Notes under the pieces: model-generated
The model's database searches: none
What the model was told of the DNA's origin: nothing
What the model saw: the letters and a program-made list of their open reading frames with translations, nothing else
NCBI RefSeq assembly: GCF_003151075.1
Contig: NZ_CP029482.1
Span: forward strand, 1,116,001-1,180,000
DNA: 64,000 bases
Reading direction: 5' to 3'
From: Pseudomonas sp. 31-12
GTDB lineage: Bacteria; Pseudomonadota; Gammaproteobacteria; Pseudomonadales; Pseudomonadaceae
Made by a program: the position numbers and the translations under genes
In this document: positions 9,168-19,419 of the stretch, one piece after another
How positions within the stretch are numbered: the stretch's first letter is position 1
Layout of the letters: every line of letters starts with the position of its first letter

Positions 9168-10907
9168 ATGAAGTTAGCCATTGTTACGGCCTGCCCGAAC
9201 GGCATGGTCACCAGTGTGCTGTGCGCCCGCTTGCTTGATGCAGCGGCCCAGCGTCAGGGCTGGAGCACCAGCGTCGAAGTGGTGGATGCCGCGCATCCGG
9301 AACGTCAGCTGTCGGCGGCCACGATTGAAGCCGCCGAGTGGGTGTTGCTGGTCACCAGCACGCCGGTGGACATGTCGCGGTTTGTTGGCAAACGCGTGTT
9401 CCAGAGTACGCCGGCCCAGGCGTTGCAGGATGTCGAAGCGGTGCTGCGCCGAGGTGCTGAAGAGGCTCAGGTGTATGTCGCGACCGAAGCTGTCGCGCAA
9501 CCTGCGGCCACCGTTCAAAACGCGCCACGTCTGGTGGCGATCACGGCGTGTCCGACCGGTGTCGCCCACACGTTCATGGCTGCCGAAGCCTTGCAACAAG
9601 CAGCCAAGCGTCTGGGGTACGACCTGCAAGTGGAAACTCAGGGATCGGTTGGTGCGCGCAATCCACTCAGCGCCGCAGCGATTGCCGATGCTGATGTGGT
9701 GCTGTTGGCCTGCGATATCGAAGTCGCCACCGAGCGTTTTGCCGGCAAGAAGATTTACCGTTGCGGCACAGGTATTGCGTTGAAGCAGGCCGAGGCGACG
9801 CTGAACAAAGCGCTGACCGAAGGCAAGCAGGAAACCGCTGCGACCGGTGCCAAGGGTCCGGCCAAGCAAGAGAAAACCGGCATCTATAAACACTTGCTGA
9901 CGGGGGTGTCGTACATGCTGCCGATGGTAGTGGCGGGCGGTCTGATGATCGCCTTGTCCTTCGTGTTCGGCATCACTGCCTTCAAGGAGGAAGGCACACT
10001 CGCCGCCGCCCTGATGCAGATCGGCGGCGAGACCGCGTTCAAGTTGATGGTGCCGCTGCTGGCGGGTTACATCGCCTATTCGATCGCCGACCGTCCGGGC
10101 TTGGCACCGGGGATGATCGGTGGTCTGCTGGCGAGCACTTTGGGCGCCGGTTTTATTGGCGGGATCATTGCCGGTTTCATCGCCGGTTACGCGGCGCAGG
10201 CGATCAATCGATACGCGCGTCTGCCGCAAAGTCTTGAGGCGCTGAAACCGATCCTGATCATCCCGTTGCTGGCGAGCCTGTTCACTGGCCTGGTGATGAT
10301 TTACATCGTCGGCAAACCGGTGGCCGGGATGCTTGAAGGGCTCACGCACTTCCTCGACAGCATGGGCACCACCAACGCGATTCTGCTGGGTGTGCTGCTC
10401 GGCGGGATGATGTGCGTCGACCTTGGCGGGCCGATCAACAAGGCCGCGTATGCGTTCTCGGTCGGGCTGCTGGCCTCGCAAAGTTATGCCCCGATGGCCG
10501 CGACCATGGCCGCCGGCATGGTGCCGCCGATTGGCTTGGGCATCGCCACGTTTATCGCCCGCCGCAAGTTTGCCCAGACTGAGCGCGAGGCCGGTAAGGC
10601 AGCGTTGGTGTTGGGGCTGTGTTTTATCTCCGAAGGCGCGATTCCGTTTGCCGCCAAGGATCCGTTGCGGGTGATTCCGGCGAGCATTGCCGGCGGCGCG
10701 CTGACCGGTGCGCTGTCGATGTATTTCGGCTGCAAACTGATGGCGCCGCACGGAGGGTTGTTTGTGCTGGCGATCCCGAATGCGATCAACCATGCGCTGT
10801 TGTATTTGCTGGCGATTGTGGCCGGGAGTTTGCTGACGGCGGTGGCGTATGCGCTGCTCAAGCGGCCTGAAGTCGTTGAACTGGCAATAGAGCCCGTCAG
10901 CGCCTGA
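9168..10907 (+). CDS. fruA: Fructose PTS permease, EIIB'BC
   Basis: 579 residues. It is the inner-membrane fructose transporter that forms fructose 1-phosphate during uptake. It begins with a degenerate IIB' domain (residues 1-105, ITACPNG-like site), then the functional IIB domain (about 120-220) with phosphorylated Cys in ITACPTGVAHTFMAAEAL, then a IIC membrane domain (about 240-575) with eight or more hydrophobic segments. It follows fruK by 11 bases with an AGAGGG ribosome site and completes the fruBKA operon. A REP pair follows. Confidence 0.96.
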   Translation: MKLAIVTACPNGMVTSVLCARLLDAAAQRQGWSTSVEVVDAAHPERQLSAATIEAAEWVLLVTSTPVDMSRFVGKRVFQSTPAQALQDVEAVLRRGAEEAQVYVATEAVAQPAATVQNAPRLVAITACPTGVAHTFMAAEALQQAAKRLGYDLQVETQGSVGARNPLSAAAIADADVVLLACDIEVATERFAGKKIYRCGTGIALKQAEATLNKALTEGKQETAATGAKGPAKQEKTGIYKHLLTGVSYMLPMVVAGGLMIALSFVFGITAFKEEGTLAAALMQIGGETAFKLMVPLLAGYIAYSIADRPGLAPGMIGGLLASTLGAGFIGGIIAGFIAGYAAQAINRYARLPQSLEALKPILIIPLLASLFTGLVMIYIVGKPVAGMLEGLTHFLDSMGTTNAILLGVLLGGMMCVDLGGPINKAAYAFSVGLLASQSYAPMAATMAAGMVPPIGLGIATFIARRKFAQTEREAGKAALVLGLCFISEGAIPFAAKDPLRVIPASIAGGALTGALSMYFGCKLMAPHGGLFVLAIPNAINHALLYLLAIVAGSLLTAVAYALLKRPEVVELAIEPVSA

Positions 10908-10914
10908 CACCCAA

Positions 10915-11010
10915 CCCTGTGGGAGCGAGCTTGCTCGCGATGACGGTTTAACATTCAACGAAAATAGTGACTGTTACACCGCTATCGCGAGCAAGCTCGC
11001 TCCCACAGGG
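10915..11010. repeat. REP-type inverted repeat pair after fruA
   Basis: The arm CCTGTGGGAGCGAGCTTGC at about 10916 and its complement ending at 11010 form a near-perfect long hairpin of about 26 paired bases around a 44-base spacer. It sits between fruA and the downstream phosphatase and may serve as the operon transcript end. Confidence 0.8.
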
Positions 11011-11072
11011 ATTGCATTTTCACATCAGCGTCATGCGTACATGCTTTAGTTTTCCTTTTCAGGGAGAACACC

Positions 11073-12614
11073 ATGAGCGAATTCGACCTCGGCCGCCGTC
11101 GTGTCATGCAAGCCGTCGGCGCCGGGCTTTTGCTTCCGGGCCTGGCGCCGGCCGTCATCGCTTCGGTCAAGGACCGTCCGCAACTCACCGATGGTGTGCA
11201 GTCCGGCGATCTGCAGGGCGACCGGGCGATGATCTGGAGTCGCAGCGACCGGCCGGTGCGGATGGTGGTGGAATGGGACACCCGCAGCCTGTTCGGCAAC
11301 CCTCGTCGATTTGTCTCGCCATTGGCTGATGCGCGTACTGACTTCACCGCGCGGGTCGAACTCACCGGCCTGCCCGTCGATCAGGCGATTTTCTACCGCG
11401 TTTATTTCGAAGACGCCCAAAGCGGCGTCGCCAGCGAACCCTGGTTCGGCCACTTGCGCAGCGTGCCGCAAACCCGGCGCGACCTTCGTTTCGTCTGGAG
11501 CGGCGACACCGTCGGCCAGGGCTTCGGCATCAACCCGGACATCGGCGGTATGCGCATCTACGAAGCCATGCGTTTGCGCCTGCCCGACTTCTTTATCCAC
11601 AGCGGCGACACCATCTACGCCGACGGCCCGGTGCCGGCGCAACTGACCACCGAAAGCGGCCGGGTGTGGCGCAATATCACCAGCGAAGCCAAGAGCAAAG
11701 TCGCCGAGACACTGGACGATTATCGCGGCAACTACCGCTACAACCTGATGGACGAAAACGTCCGCCGCTTCAACGCCGAGGTCCCGCAGATCTGGCAATG
11801 GGACGACCACGAAGTGGTGAACAACTGGTCGCCGGGCAAGCAGTTGGATGAGCGCTACACGAGCAAAGATATCCACAGCCTGGTGAGCCGTGCCCGGCAG
11901 GCGTGGCTCGAATATGCGCCCATGCGTTTGCAGAGGGCGGACGGCGGCGGGCGGATTTATCGCCAGCTCGGCTATGGGCCGATGCTGGATGTGTTTGTGC
12001 TGGACATGCGCAGCTATCGCGAAGCCAATGACGACAACCTCGGCGCTGCCAAACCCTTTCTCGGTCGTGAGCAACTCGAATGGCTGAAGGCTTCGTTGAA
12101 AGCCTCCACTGCCCAATGGAAAGTCATCGCCGCCGACATGCCGATCGGCCTCGGCGTTCCCGACGGTGAAGTCAGCCCCGGTGTGGCGCGCTGGGAGGCG
12201 GTGGCCAATGGTGATCCCGGACCGGCCCAGGGACGTGAACTGGAAATCGCCGAGCTACTGGGCTTTTTGCGGGCGCAGCAGGTGCGCAATTTTGTTTTCC
12301 TGACGGCGGATGTGCATTACTGCGCGGCCCATCATTACCACCCGGATCGTGCTGCGTTCCAGGACTTTGAACCGTTCTGGGAATTTGTGGCCGGGCCGTT
12401 GAATGCTGGTAGCTTCGGGCCCAATCCGCTGGACAAGACGTTCGGGCCCGAAGTGGTTTTCGAGAAGGCACCGCCGGCGCAGAACACCTCACCGTTTGCC
12501 GGGTTTCAGTTTTTTGGCGAGGTGAATATCGATGGGCAGACGGGGGAGATGAGTGTGTTGTTGCGGGATCTGGATGGGGTGGCGGTGTTTGAGCAGAAGC
12601 TGCAGCCTGTCTGA
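11073..12614 (+). CDS. PhoD-like alkaline phosphatase, Tat-exported
   Basis: 513 residues. The N-terminus has a twin-arginine type signal (GRRRVMQAVGAGLLLPGLAP). An N-terminal beta-rich PhoD_N domain (about residues 35-135) precedes the metallophosphatase domain with WSGDTVG, HSGDTIYADG, WDDHEVVNNW and LTADVHYCAAHH, which carry the Fe/Ca ligands of PhoD enzymes. PhoD is a periplasmic Ca2+-dependent phosphomonoesterase/diesterase. A GGGAG ribosome site precedes the ATG. It is a single gene flanked by repeats, and no Pho box was clearly recognised upstream. Confidence 0.9.
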   Translation: MSEFDLGRRRVMQAVGAGLLLPGLAPAVIASVKDRPQLTDGVQSGDLQGDRAMIWSRSDRPVRMVVEWDTRSLFGNPRRFVSPLADARTDFTARVELTGLPVDQAIFYRVYFEDAQSGVASEPWFGHLRSVPQTRRDLRFVWSGDTVGQGFGINPDIGGMRIYEAMRLRLPDFFIHSGDTIYADGPVPAQLTTESGRVWRNITSEAKSKVAETLDDYRGNYRYNLMDENVRRFNAEVPQIWQWDDHEVVNNWSPGKQLDERYTSKDIHSLVSRARQAWLEYAPMRLQRADGGGRIYRQLGYGPMLDVFVLDMRSYREANDDNLGAAKPFLGREQLEWLKASLKASTAQWKVIAADMPIGLGVPDGEVSPGVARWEAVANGDPGPAQGRELEIAELLGFLRAQQVRNFVFLTADVHYCAAHHYHPDRAAFQDFEPFWEFVAGPLNAGSFGPNPLDKTFGPEVVFEKAPPAQNTSPFAGFQFFGEVNIDGQTGEMSVLLRDLDGVAVFEQKLQPV

Positions 12615-12620
12615 TAGATC

Positions 12621-12770
12621 CACCCCTCACCCCAGAGGGGAGAGGGGGAAAGGGAGCAGATATTCATCGTATCCAAACCTGAGTTCGACTCGATTTTTCA
12701 GGTCGATGTAACTCTAAGAACAACTCGGTCAGTCCCCTCTCCCTCCGGGAGAGGGTTAGGGTGAGGGTGG
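12621..12770. mobile_element. MITE-like repeat, copy 1
   Basis: About 150 bases with imperfect terminal inverted repeats: CCCCTCACCCCAGAGGGGAG at the left and GAGAGGGTTAGGGTGAGGG at the right. The interior (AGGGAGCAGATATTCATCGT and GTTCGACTCGATTTTTCAGG) recurs almost unchanged in the copy at 13220-13383. It has no coding capacity. This looks like a non-autonomous miniature element, and its mobilising enzyme is not in the window. Confidence 0.75.
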
Positions 12771-12784
12771 ATTTAAGATCAGAA

Positions 12785-13150
12785 TCACGACGTTCGATTC
12801 ACAGCAATCCTTATGATTTGTTCAAGCACTTCACTCATCCGCTCAATTACTTCCAGATTGCTAAACCGCACAATCTCAATACCTTGCTGCTGAAGGTAAA
12901 GCGTTCGACGCTGGTCATGTATTTTTGCCGCCGTCTCGTAATGCTGACCACCATCCAGTTCGATGGCCAACTTCAGTTCCACGCAATAAAAATCCAGGAT
13001 GTATGGCGGGCATGGAAACTGCCGACGGAATTTCAGATTGGCGATTTGCCGAGAACGAAGTTTTTGCCAGAGCAGCAGTTCGCAGTCGGTTTGGTGGGTG
13101 CGCAGGTGGCGGGCGAATTGGCGTTGGTTGAGGGTGGGGCGGGTGGGCAT
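12785..13150 (-). CDS. DUF559 (Vsr-like endonuclease fold) protein
   Basis: 121 residues. The motifs LRSRQIANLKFRRQFP, ILDFYCVELKLAIELDGGQH and RTLYLQQQGIEIVRFSN are characteristic of the DUF559 family, which has a PD-(D/E)XK restriction/Vsr-type nuclease fold. Candidate active-site residues are Asp in ILDFYC and Glu in IELDG. The biological role of most members is unknown. The gene is isolated and flanked on both sides by copies of the same MITE-like repeat, so it may have moved as a unit. Confidence 0.85.
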   Translation of the reverse strand: MPTRPTLNQRQFARHLRTHQTDCELLLWQKLRSRQIANLKFRRQFPCPPYILDFYCVELKLAIELDGGQHYETAAKIHDQRRTLYLQQQGIEIVRFSNLEVIERMSEVLEQIIRIAVNRTS

Positions 13151-13219
13151 GCTTCACGTCCGTGTGAAGGGGGATGGAGGTTTAACTGTAGTCTGGATTT
13201 TGCGGATGATTTGAAATCG

Positions 13220-13383
13220 ACCCCCTCATCCCAGCCCTCTCCCCAGAGGGGAGAGGGGGAAAGGGAGCAGATATTCATCGTTCTCGATGCTTGAGTTCGA
13301 CTCGATTTTTCAGGTCGATGTATGACGTGAGACCCCTCGGTCAGCCCCCTCTCCCTCTGGGAGAGGGCCAGGGTGAGGGGCTC
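13220..13383. mobile_element. MITE-like repeat, copy 2
   Basis: This is the same element as at 12621-12770, in the same orientation. It shares the interior AGGGAGCAGATATTCATCGT and GTTCGACTCGATTTTTCAGG and the terminal GAGAGGG...GGGTGAGGG arms. The right end stops 3 bases before the piuB stop codon. The left end has a small extra duplication of the CCCAG/CCCTCT terminus. Confidence 0.75.
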
Positions 13384-13385
13384 TT

Positions 13386-15914
13386 TCAGTAGACGTCGCG
13401 GCGGTAGCGACCCTGCTCGATCAGGCGGTCGACTTCTTCAATGCCAAGCACTTCGTTGAGCACGTGATCCACACCTGAAGCCATCCCTTGCAAGCTGCCG
13501 CAAATGTAAATCACGGCACCGTCGGCCAGCCATTGCTTCAGTAGATCAGCCGACTCGCGCAGTCGATCCTGCACATAAATCTTCTCGGCCTGATCCCGCG
13601 AGAACGCCAGGTCCAGTCGCTCCAGGTCGCCTGACGTCAGCCACTCTTCAAGCTCATCGCGACACAGGTAGTCGAATTCCCGATTACGCTCGCCAAACAG
13701 CAGCCAATGCCGTTGCTGCCCATCGGTAATGCGCGCCTTGAGCAAACTGCGCAGCCCGGCCAGCCCGGTGCCGTTACCCAGCAGGATCATCGGTACCGGC
13801 TCGGTCGGCAGGTGGAAACTACTGTTGCGCCGCACCCGCAGGCTGATGGTGCCACCCACCGGCGCGTGTTCGGTCAGCCAGCCGGAGCCGATGCCGAGGC
13901 TGCCGTCGGCGTGCAGCTCCTGACGCACGATCAGCTCCAGCATGCCGTCGGCGGCGATCGAGGCGATGGAGTATTCGCGCATGGCCAACGGCACCAGAGC
14001 GTCGACCAGCGCTTGCGCGTGCAGGCCGACCAGATGCGCTCTGTTCTCGGGCAGTTGGCGACTGGCGAGGGCGTGCTCCAGCGGTTGCGACAGGCCATCG
14101 AAGGTCACCATCGCCCGGCCTTCAATGCCCAGGCCATCAAGGAAATGCTCGATCGCCCACGGGCAATTGCGTGGCAACACTTCCACCAGATCCCCGGCCA
14201 GCCAGCTGCTGGTCGTCGGGGCGGTGAGGCCCAGCAAGTACACCGACGAGCCACTGCTGTCCGGGTTCATCAACTCGCGGCGGGTCAGGGTCCAGTTGTC
14301 GAAGTTCGGTGCTTGCCAGGTGTCGACCGGCGCTTGCCCGGTCAACAGGCCGAGTTGCTGCTGCCAGTGGCGCAAGGCGTAAGGGTCGCCGCTGTCGACT
14401 TCCACCGGGGCGAACAAGGTCGTGCCGCCATGCTCGCCGAGCCAAGTGTGCAAGCGTCGGGCGAAGCCACAGAAGTGTTGATACTGGCGATCACCGAGAC
14501 CCAGGACTGCGTAGTTCAGGCTTTCCAGGTTCGACGCATGGCCCAGCACCTTGCGTTCGAAACCCCGGGCGCTGTCCGGTGCTTCGCCATCGCCGAAGGT
14601 GCTGACCACGAAGAGCGCGTTGCTGGATTCGCGCAAATCCTGTTCGCTGACATTCGCCAGCGGCTGAACCTTCACCGGCAGGCCGGCCGCCTGCAATTGC
14701 CCGGCGGTCTGCCACGCCAACTGCTCGGCAAACCCGCTTTGGCTGGCGAAACCGATCAACCAGGCGGGGGCATTGTTGCCCGTTTGCGCGAAGTCTTTGC
14801 GGGCGTCCCTGATCTGCTTTTTCTTGCGCCGACGATCGAGATACAGCAACCAGCCAGTGACGAAAAACAGCGGCATGGTCAACGCGGTGATCGTCAGGAT
14901 GATCCGCCCGACGATGCCGAAGTAGCTGCCGACGTGCAGCGCGTAGAGGCTGGTCAGCAGCTGCGCCTTGAGGCTCTTGTCGCTGTAACGGTCATGCCGT
15001 TTGACGAGGCCGGTGGCCGGATCGAGGGTGATCTGGTTCAGCGCCCGATCATGGGGCGAGGTGTTCAACAGGTAGAAAACAGTCGCCGGTTGCCCGGCCA
15101 CTGGTGGCATGCGGATGTTGTAGGCGCTGAGTGCCGGACCTGCGGCGCTGTAAATGCTGCTCCACATGGCGGCGTAATCCGCGGTCGGCGCCGGGCCGCT
15201 CGGTGCAGGGCCACGACCACCGCGAACGCGCTCGTTTTGCGGTGAGTCGGAAAGCAGTCGGGTCAGGCCCTTGTTGTACCACTCATAGGACCAGGACAAC
15301 CCGGTCAGCGCTGACAGGAGGTAAAACACCAGGCACCAGGTGCCGGCCACGGAGTGCAGGTCCCAGTTGAAGCTGCGGCCCTTTTTCTTCCAGTCGAGGG
15401 TCAGCCAGGCGCGCCAGTTTTTCCATTGGCGCGGCCACCGCAGGTACAGGCCGGACAGGCAGAAAAACACCAGGATCAGCGTGCAGGCCCCGGTGATCTG
15501 CCGACCGGTATCGCCCATGGCGAGGAAGCGGTGCAGTCGCAGCATCAGGCCGAAGAAATCCTGGCCGGTGGCCTCACCCATGAACTCGGCGGTGTACGGA
15601 TCGAAGTAGCGCATCTCGCCCCGGCGTTCACCCGGTGGCGGCGTGAAGCTCACCCGCGCGGCGTTGCCGCTGTCGGTATCGACCCAGAGCATCGCGACTT
15701 TCTTGCCGGAGGCACCCTCGATTTTTTCCACCAGTTCGGCAGGCGGCAAGACGCCGGCAACCTGCTTCTCGACCTGCAGCACGGAAGGATTGAGCACGCT
15801 GAGGATTTCATCCTCAAACGAGACCATCGCCCCGGTGATGCCCATCAGGGCCAGGACCAGCCCGGCACTGATGCCGAAAAACCAGTGCAACTGGAACAGG
15901 GTTTTCTTCAACAC
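13386..15914 (-). CDS. piuB: PepSY membrane/flavodoxin reductase, PiuB-like
   Basis: 842 residues with two parts. Residues 1 to about 375 form a PepSY-TM region with four or more membrane helices ([20 protein letters not shown] at the N-terminus). Residues from about 395 form a cytosolic sulfite-reductase-flavoprotein-like reductase: a flavodoxin ([18 protein letters not shown]), an FAD-binding region with REYSIAS, and an NADP end ([25 protein letters not shown]). Such proteins are thought to reduce ferric siderophores. The start is a GTG with AAGG upstream. The neighbours piuA and piuC match the P. aeruginosa piu locus. Confidence 0.82.
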   Translation of the reverse strand: MLKKTLFQLHWFFGISAGLVLALMGITGAMVSFEDEILSVLNPSVLQVEKQVAGVLPPAELVEKIEGASGKKVAMLWVDTDSGNAARVSFTPPPGERRGEMRYFDPYTAEFMGEATGQDFFGLMLRLHRFLAMGDTGRQITGACTLILVFFCLSGLYLRWPRQWKNWRAWLTLDWKKKGRSFNWDLHSVAGTWCLVFYLLSALTGLSWSYEWYNKGLTRLLSDSPQNERVRGGRGPAPSGPAPTADYAAMWSSIYSAAGPALSAYNIRMPPVAGQPATVFYLLNTSPHDRALNQITLDPATGLVKRHDRYSDKSLKAQLLTSLYALHVGSYFGIVGRIILTITALTMPLFFVTGWLLYLDRRRKKKQIRDARKDFAQTGNNAPAWLIGFASQSGFAEQLAWQTAGQLQAAGLPVKVQPLANVSEQDLRESSNALFVVSTFGDGEAPDSARGFERKVLGHASNLESLNYAVLGLGDRQYQHFCGFARRLHTWLGEHGGTTLFAPVEVDSGDPYALRHWQQQLGLLTGQAPVDTWQAPNFDNWTLTRRELMNPDSSGSSVYLLGLTAPTTSSWLAGDLVEVLPRNCPWAIEHFLDGLGIEGRAMVTFDGLSQPLEHALASRQLPENRAHLVGLHAQALVDALVPLAMREYSIASIAADGMLELIVRQELHADGSLGIGSGWLTEHAPVGGTISLRVRRNSSFHLPTEPVPMILLGNGTGLAGLRSLLKARITDGQQRHWLLFGERNREFDYLCRDELEEWLTSGDLERLDLAFSRDQAEKIYVQDRLRESADLLKQWLADGAVIYICGSLQGMASGVDHVLNEVLGIEEVDRLIEQGRYRRDVY

Positions 15915-15995
15915 GTCGCTCGCCTTGTTCGTTCGAAATAATCATCACGGCGCGCATTATGCCGTGGGTTGCTGAGAAACATTCTTTTTACGCAC

Positions 15996-16025
15996 AAAAG
16001 CCCCGTTCATATGGATGAACGGGGC
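15996..16025 (-). terminator. Intrinsic terminator after piuA
   Basis: An 11-base perfect stem GCCCCGTTCAT/ATGAACGGGGC with loop ATGG. On the minus strand it is followed by TTTTG. It lies between the piuA stop and piuB start, so piuB probably has its own promoter. Confidence 0.75.
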
Positions 16026-16062
16026 CTGACCTTGTTGGCCACTCCATGTGTGAGCGAGCCAG

Positions 16063-16195
16063 TGTGGCGAGGGGGCTTGCCCCCGTTGGGTCGCGAAGCG
16101 GCCCCAATATTTGAGCCCGGGCCATATTTGACACACCGCGCGTTCAGGTTATGGGACTGCTGCGCAGTCCAACGGGGGCAAGCCCCTTCGCCACA
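16063..16195. repeat. REP-type inverted repeat pair
   Basis: Arms GTGGCGAGGGGGCTTGCCCC (from 16064) and GGGGCAAGCCCCTTCGCCAC (to about 16194) face each other around about 85 bases downstream of piuA. Same family as the element at 945-1065. Confidence 0.8.
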
Positions 16196-16216
16196 AAGGC
16201 TCGCTCCCGTATTTGA

Positions 16217-18532
16217 TCAGAAGTGGAAGTTGGTGCTCAGCAATGCCGTGCGCCCCGCCGCCTGGTTGGCGAAGTGGGTCGAGAAGGCTTTGTCGTAGTA
16301 GGTTTCGTCGGTCAAATTCTGCACGTTCAATTGCAGGTCGACGTTTTTGCTCAACTTGTACGCCGCCATTGCGTCGTAACGAACGTAGGAATCGACCATG
16401 GTGGTGTTGGCCACGCTGCCGAATACGTCGTCGACATAGAACGCACCACCACCGATGGTCAGCTTCGGCGTGACCTGATAGGTCGTCCACAGGCTGGCAC
16501 TGTTTTTCGGGGTGTTCGGCAGTTCGTTGCCATCGTTGGCTGCGCCGAGTGGGCCGCCATCGACTTGCTCGCTGTCCATGTAGGCATAACCGGCGAAGAC
16601 TTGCCATTTCTCGGTGATCTTGCCGCTGGCCGACAGTTCGATACCTTGAACCCGGGTTTTGCCGGCGTTTTCATAGGACGTGGTATCAACCTGAACGCGG
16701 GCGTTTTCTTTCTCGGTGCGGAAGATATCGGCGGTCAGCGACAGACGATCGTTGAGCAAGTCCCACTTGGTGCCAATTTCGTAGTTCTTGGTGGTTTCCG
16801 GCTCCATGTCGCTGCTCAACAGATTGCCGCTGCGATCCGGAGTGCCGCCCAACGGGTTGCCTTCCTGGCCATCGCCCAGGGTATTGCCTGGCGGAGTGGC
16901 GGAGGTGGCGTAGGACGCATAGATGCTGCCGTTTTCCGCCGGCTTGTAAACCACGCCGAACTGGCCGGTCACGAATTCGCTGACGTCATCGCCCTTGGAC
17001 GTGGTCACGCTGGAGGCGTTGTAGGTTTTGTACTTCGTATCGAAATGGTCGTAACGCAGGCCCATGTTCACCAGCCATTGCTCGGACAATTCCAGGGTGT
17101 CGAACACGTACAGCGCGTAGGTGTCGGCCTGGGTGTCGGTGCCGGCGTAGTTACGCGAGATGGCACCGTTCCACGGATCGTTCGGGTTCGGGTTGGCCAG
17201 CGAGGTGCAGTTGTAGCCGCTTGGCGCGCCGATCAATGCCGGGGAGCAGTTGGTGGTCGAAGCCGCCGTTCTCGGGGTGGTGTCGACGTTGACGTTGTAC
17301 GAGGATTTCTGGCTCTCCTCGCGGCTCAACTCGATGCCGGTGGCGAAGCTGTTCTTGAAGCCGGCGATGTAGACGTCACCAAACAGGTCGGTCTGGTTGG
17401 TGGTGGTCTCGGTGTTGCTGACACGGGTGTTGGCCCGGCGCCAGACGCTGCCGTTATTGACGTTGCCCTTGCTGTCGTCCGGCTGGGTCAGGATGTAATC
17501 CTGCATGCTGCTGCCGTGGCGCAAGGTGTTCTTGACGGTCAGCGCATCGCTCAAGTCATGCTCGATGGCGAAGGTTGCCGTGTCGGTGCGGCCCTTGCGG
17601 AAATCGCGATCCAGCCCGTAGAAGTTGCTGTGATCGCCGCCGGCGAACGGCTTGTCCGGGTTGGACTTGGTGCGCGCGGCCGAGCCGGCGACAGGGATGG
17701 TGTACGGAATGCCCGAGTCTGGCGTGTCGTTGCTTTCGAGATGGTAGTAATCGAGGTTGACCCGGGTGTCGGTGCCCAGGCCGAACGCCAGCGACGGTGC
17801 GATGCCCCAGCGGTCGTAATCGACGCTGTCACGGCCGGCGACGTTGCTTTCGTGGCTCATCAGGTTGAGTCGGCCGGCAGCGGAGTCGGTGAACTGGTAG
17901 TTACCGTCCAGGGTGTAACGCTGGGTCTGGTCCGAGCCCCAGGTAAAACCACCGTCAAACGAGTCGCCCAAGTGCGCCTTTTTGCTCACCAGGTTAATGC
18001 TGCCGCCCGCAGCGCCACGGCCGCCAATGGCCGAGTTCGGGCCTTTGCTGACTTCGATCGACTCGACGGCGAAGATCTCGCGGCTCTGCGAACCGGTGTC
18101 GCGCACGCCGTCCAGGTACGTATCGCCCTGAGCGTCGAAACCACGAATGAACGGACGATCGCCTTGAGGGTTGCCACCTTCACCGGCACCGAAAGTGATG
18201 CCCGGAACGGTGCGCAGTGCGTCCTGCATATTCAGGGCGCCGGTGTCCTTCAGCACCTGCTGCGGGATGACGGTGACCGAACGCGGCGTGTCCACCAGCG
18301 GAGCGGTGTACTTGGGAGAGGAGGCTTTTTCGACGTTGTAGGCCGTCGCATCCTGGGCTTCGCCAGTGATGGCGGTAGCGCCCAGGGAAATCGCGTTACT
18401 CGGCGCTTTTTCCTCGGTCTTTTCAGCCGCGAAAACCATGTGGCCAGCAGAGCCGGCAGTGATCGCCACGCCAATTGCAGACGCGAGCAAACGCGGTGAA
18501 CTGACCGGTAATTGTGAGTGTTGGCGTGACAT
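16217..18532 (-). CDS. piuA: TonB-dependent siderophore receptor, PiuA-like
   Basis: 771 residues from the ATG at 18532, chosen over an upstream start because it opens the signal peptide (MSRQHSQLP... to HMVFAAE, residues 1 to about 36) and follows GGGGAGGGG. It has the plug domain with VTVIPQQVLKD and VSKGPNSAIGGRGAAGG, then a 22-strand barrel ending in FHF, typical of outer-membrane receptors. PiuA of P. aeruginosa takes up ferric catecholates and catechol-bearing antibiotics. Iron (Fur) regulation is expected, but no convincing Fur box was read. A terminator lies downstream. Confidence 0.88.
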   Translation of the reverse strand: MSRQHSQLPVSSPRLLASAIGVAITAGSAGHMVFAAEKTEEKAPSNAISLGATAITGEAQDATAYNVEKASSPKYTAPLVDTPRSVTVIPQQVLKDTGALNMQDALRTVPGITFGAGEGGNPQGDRPFIRGFDAQGDTYLDGVRDTGSQSREIFAVESIEVSKGPNSAIGGRGAAGGSINLVSKKAHLGDSFDGGFTWGSDQTQRYTLDGNYQFTDSAAGRLNLMSHESNVAGRDSVDYDRWGIAPSLAFGLGTDTRVNLDYYHLESNDTPDSGIPYTIPVAGSAARTKSNPDKPFAGGDHSNFYGLDRDFRKGRTDTATFAIEHDLSDALTVKNTLRHGSSMQDYILTQPDDSKGNVNNGSVWRRANTRVSNTETTTNQTDLFGDVYIAGFKNSFATGIELSREESQKSSYNVNVDTTPRTAASTTNCSPALIGAPSGYNCTSLANPNPNDPWNGAISRNYAGTDTQADTYALYVFDTLELSEQWLVNMGLRYDHFDTKYKTYNASSVTTSKGDDVSEFVTGQFGVVYKPAENGSIYASYATSATPPGNTLGDGQEGNPLGGTPDRSGNLLSSDMEPETTKNYEIGTKWDLLNDRLSLTADIFRTEKENARVQVDTTSYENAGKTRVQGIELSASGKITEKWQVFAGYAYMDSEQVDGGPLGAANDGNELPNTPKNSASLWTTYQVTPKLTIGGGAFYVDDVFGSVANTTMVDSYVRYDAMAAYKLSKNVDLQLNVQNLTDETYYDKAFSTHFANQAAGRTALLSTNFHF

Positions 18533-18738
18533 GTGAATTCCCCTCCCCAAGGATTTGAGGCCGCGGAATATAGGGTAGACGCGTATTTGTATCAATTGCG
18601 AAACGTTACTATTCGCGAGGAATTTACATTCTTTACAATTTAACCTTACGGTTTTTGCTGATTCGTTCGTCGTGGGGGTTTTACACAGTCAATAAGAATC
18701 AATACCATTAGCGCCTCTTTACCCTCAGGTGTCCTCCC

Positions 18739-19419
18739 ATGCTGCTGCACATTCCCGGCGTGTTCGCGAAAGAAGAAGTGCAGCGCATCCGCGAGGCTCT
18801 GGAACAGGCGGATTGGGCCGACGGCAAAATCACCGCCGGCTACCAGTCGGCCAAAGCCAAGCACAATCTGCAGTTGCCCGAAGGTCATCCGCTGGCCAAG
18901 GAAGTGGGCGCGGCGATGCTTGAGCGGCTGTGGAAAAATCCGCTGTTCATGTCCGCGGCGTTACCGCACAAAGTCTTTCCACCGTTGCTGAACTGTTACA
19001 CGGCGGGCGGCAGTTTCGACTTCCATATTGATAACGCCGTGCGCCAGCCCAAAGGCGGTATCGAGCGGGTTCGCACCGATCTGTCGGCGACGCTGTTCTT
19101 CAGCGAGCCGGAGGACTACGACGGTGGCGAACTGGAAATCCAGGACACCTTCGGCACTCAGCGCGTGAAGCTGCCGGCCGGGGACATGGTTCTGTATCCC
19201 GGCACCAGCCTGCACAAGGTCAACGCCGTCACTCGCGGCAGCCGTTACGCGTCGTTCTTCTGGACCCAAAGCCTGGTGCGCGAAGACAGTCAGCGTGCGT
19301 TGCTGTTCGAGATGGACGGGGCGATCCAGCAACTGACTCAGGACATGCCTGATCATCCTTCGCTGATTCGTCTCACGGGCACTTATCACAACCTGCTGCG
19401 TCGCTGGGTTGAGGTATGA
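18739..19419 (+). CDS. piuC: PiuC, Fe(II)/2-oxoglutarate PKHD-type hydroxylase
   Basis: 226 residues. The Fe(II)-dependent oxygenase motif is HIDNAV (His and Asp ligands at about residues 96-98), with the distal His in SLHKVNAV and the 2-oxoglutarate Arg in [10 protein letters not shown]. This is the PKHD hydroxylase family to which P. aeruginosa PiuC belongs. It is divergent from piuA and overlaps the following Sel1 gene by four bases. Disruption of piuC/piuA homologues lowers siderophore-antibiotic uptake, which fits a role in iron acquisition. Its substrate is unknown. Confidence 0.9.
   Translation: MLLHIPGVFAKEEVQRIREALEQADWADGKITAGYQSAKAKHNLQLPEGHPLAKEVGAAMLERLWKNPLFMSAALPHKVFPPLLNCYTAGGSFDFHIDNAVRQPKGGIERVRTDLSATLFFSEPEDYDGGELEIQDTFGTQRVKLPAGDMVLYPGTSLHKVNAVTRGSRYASFFWTQSLVREDSQRALLFEMDGAIQQLTQDMPDHPSLIRLTGTYHNLLRRWVEV

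Noticed and set aside
9174..10958. Long open frame of about 590 codons on the strand opposite fruA; similar long frames lie opposite fruB, prfC and the dpp genes
   Set aside because: Low-complexity His/Gln/Arg-rich translations with no family motifs, exactly opposite well-identified genes. They are a by-product of high GC at third codon positions.
18691..18710. AATAAGAATCAATACCATTA as a Fur box between piuA and piuC
   Set aside because: Iron control is expected here, but the match to the 19-base Fur consensus is poor, so no site is called.
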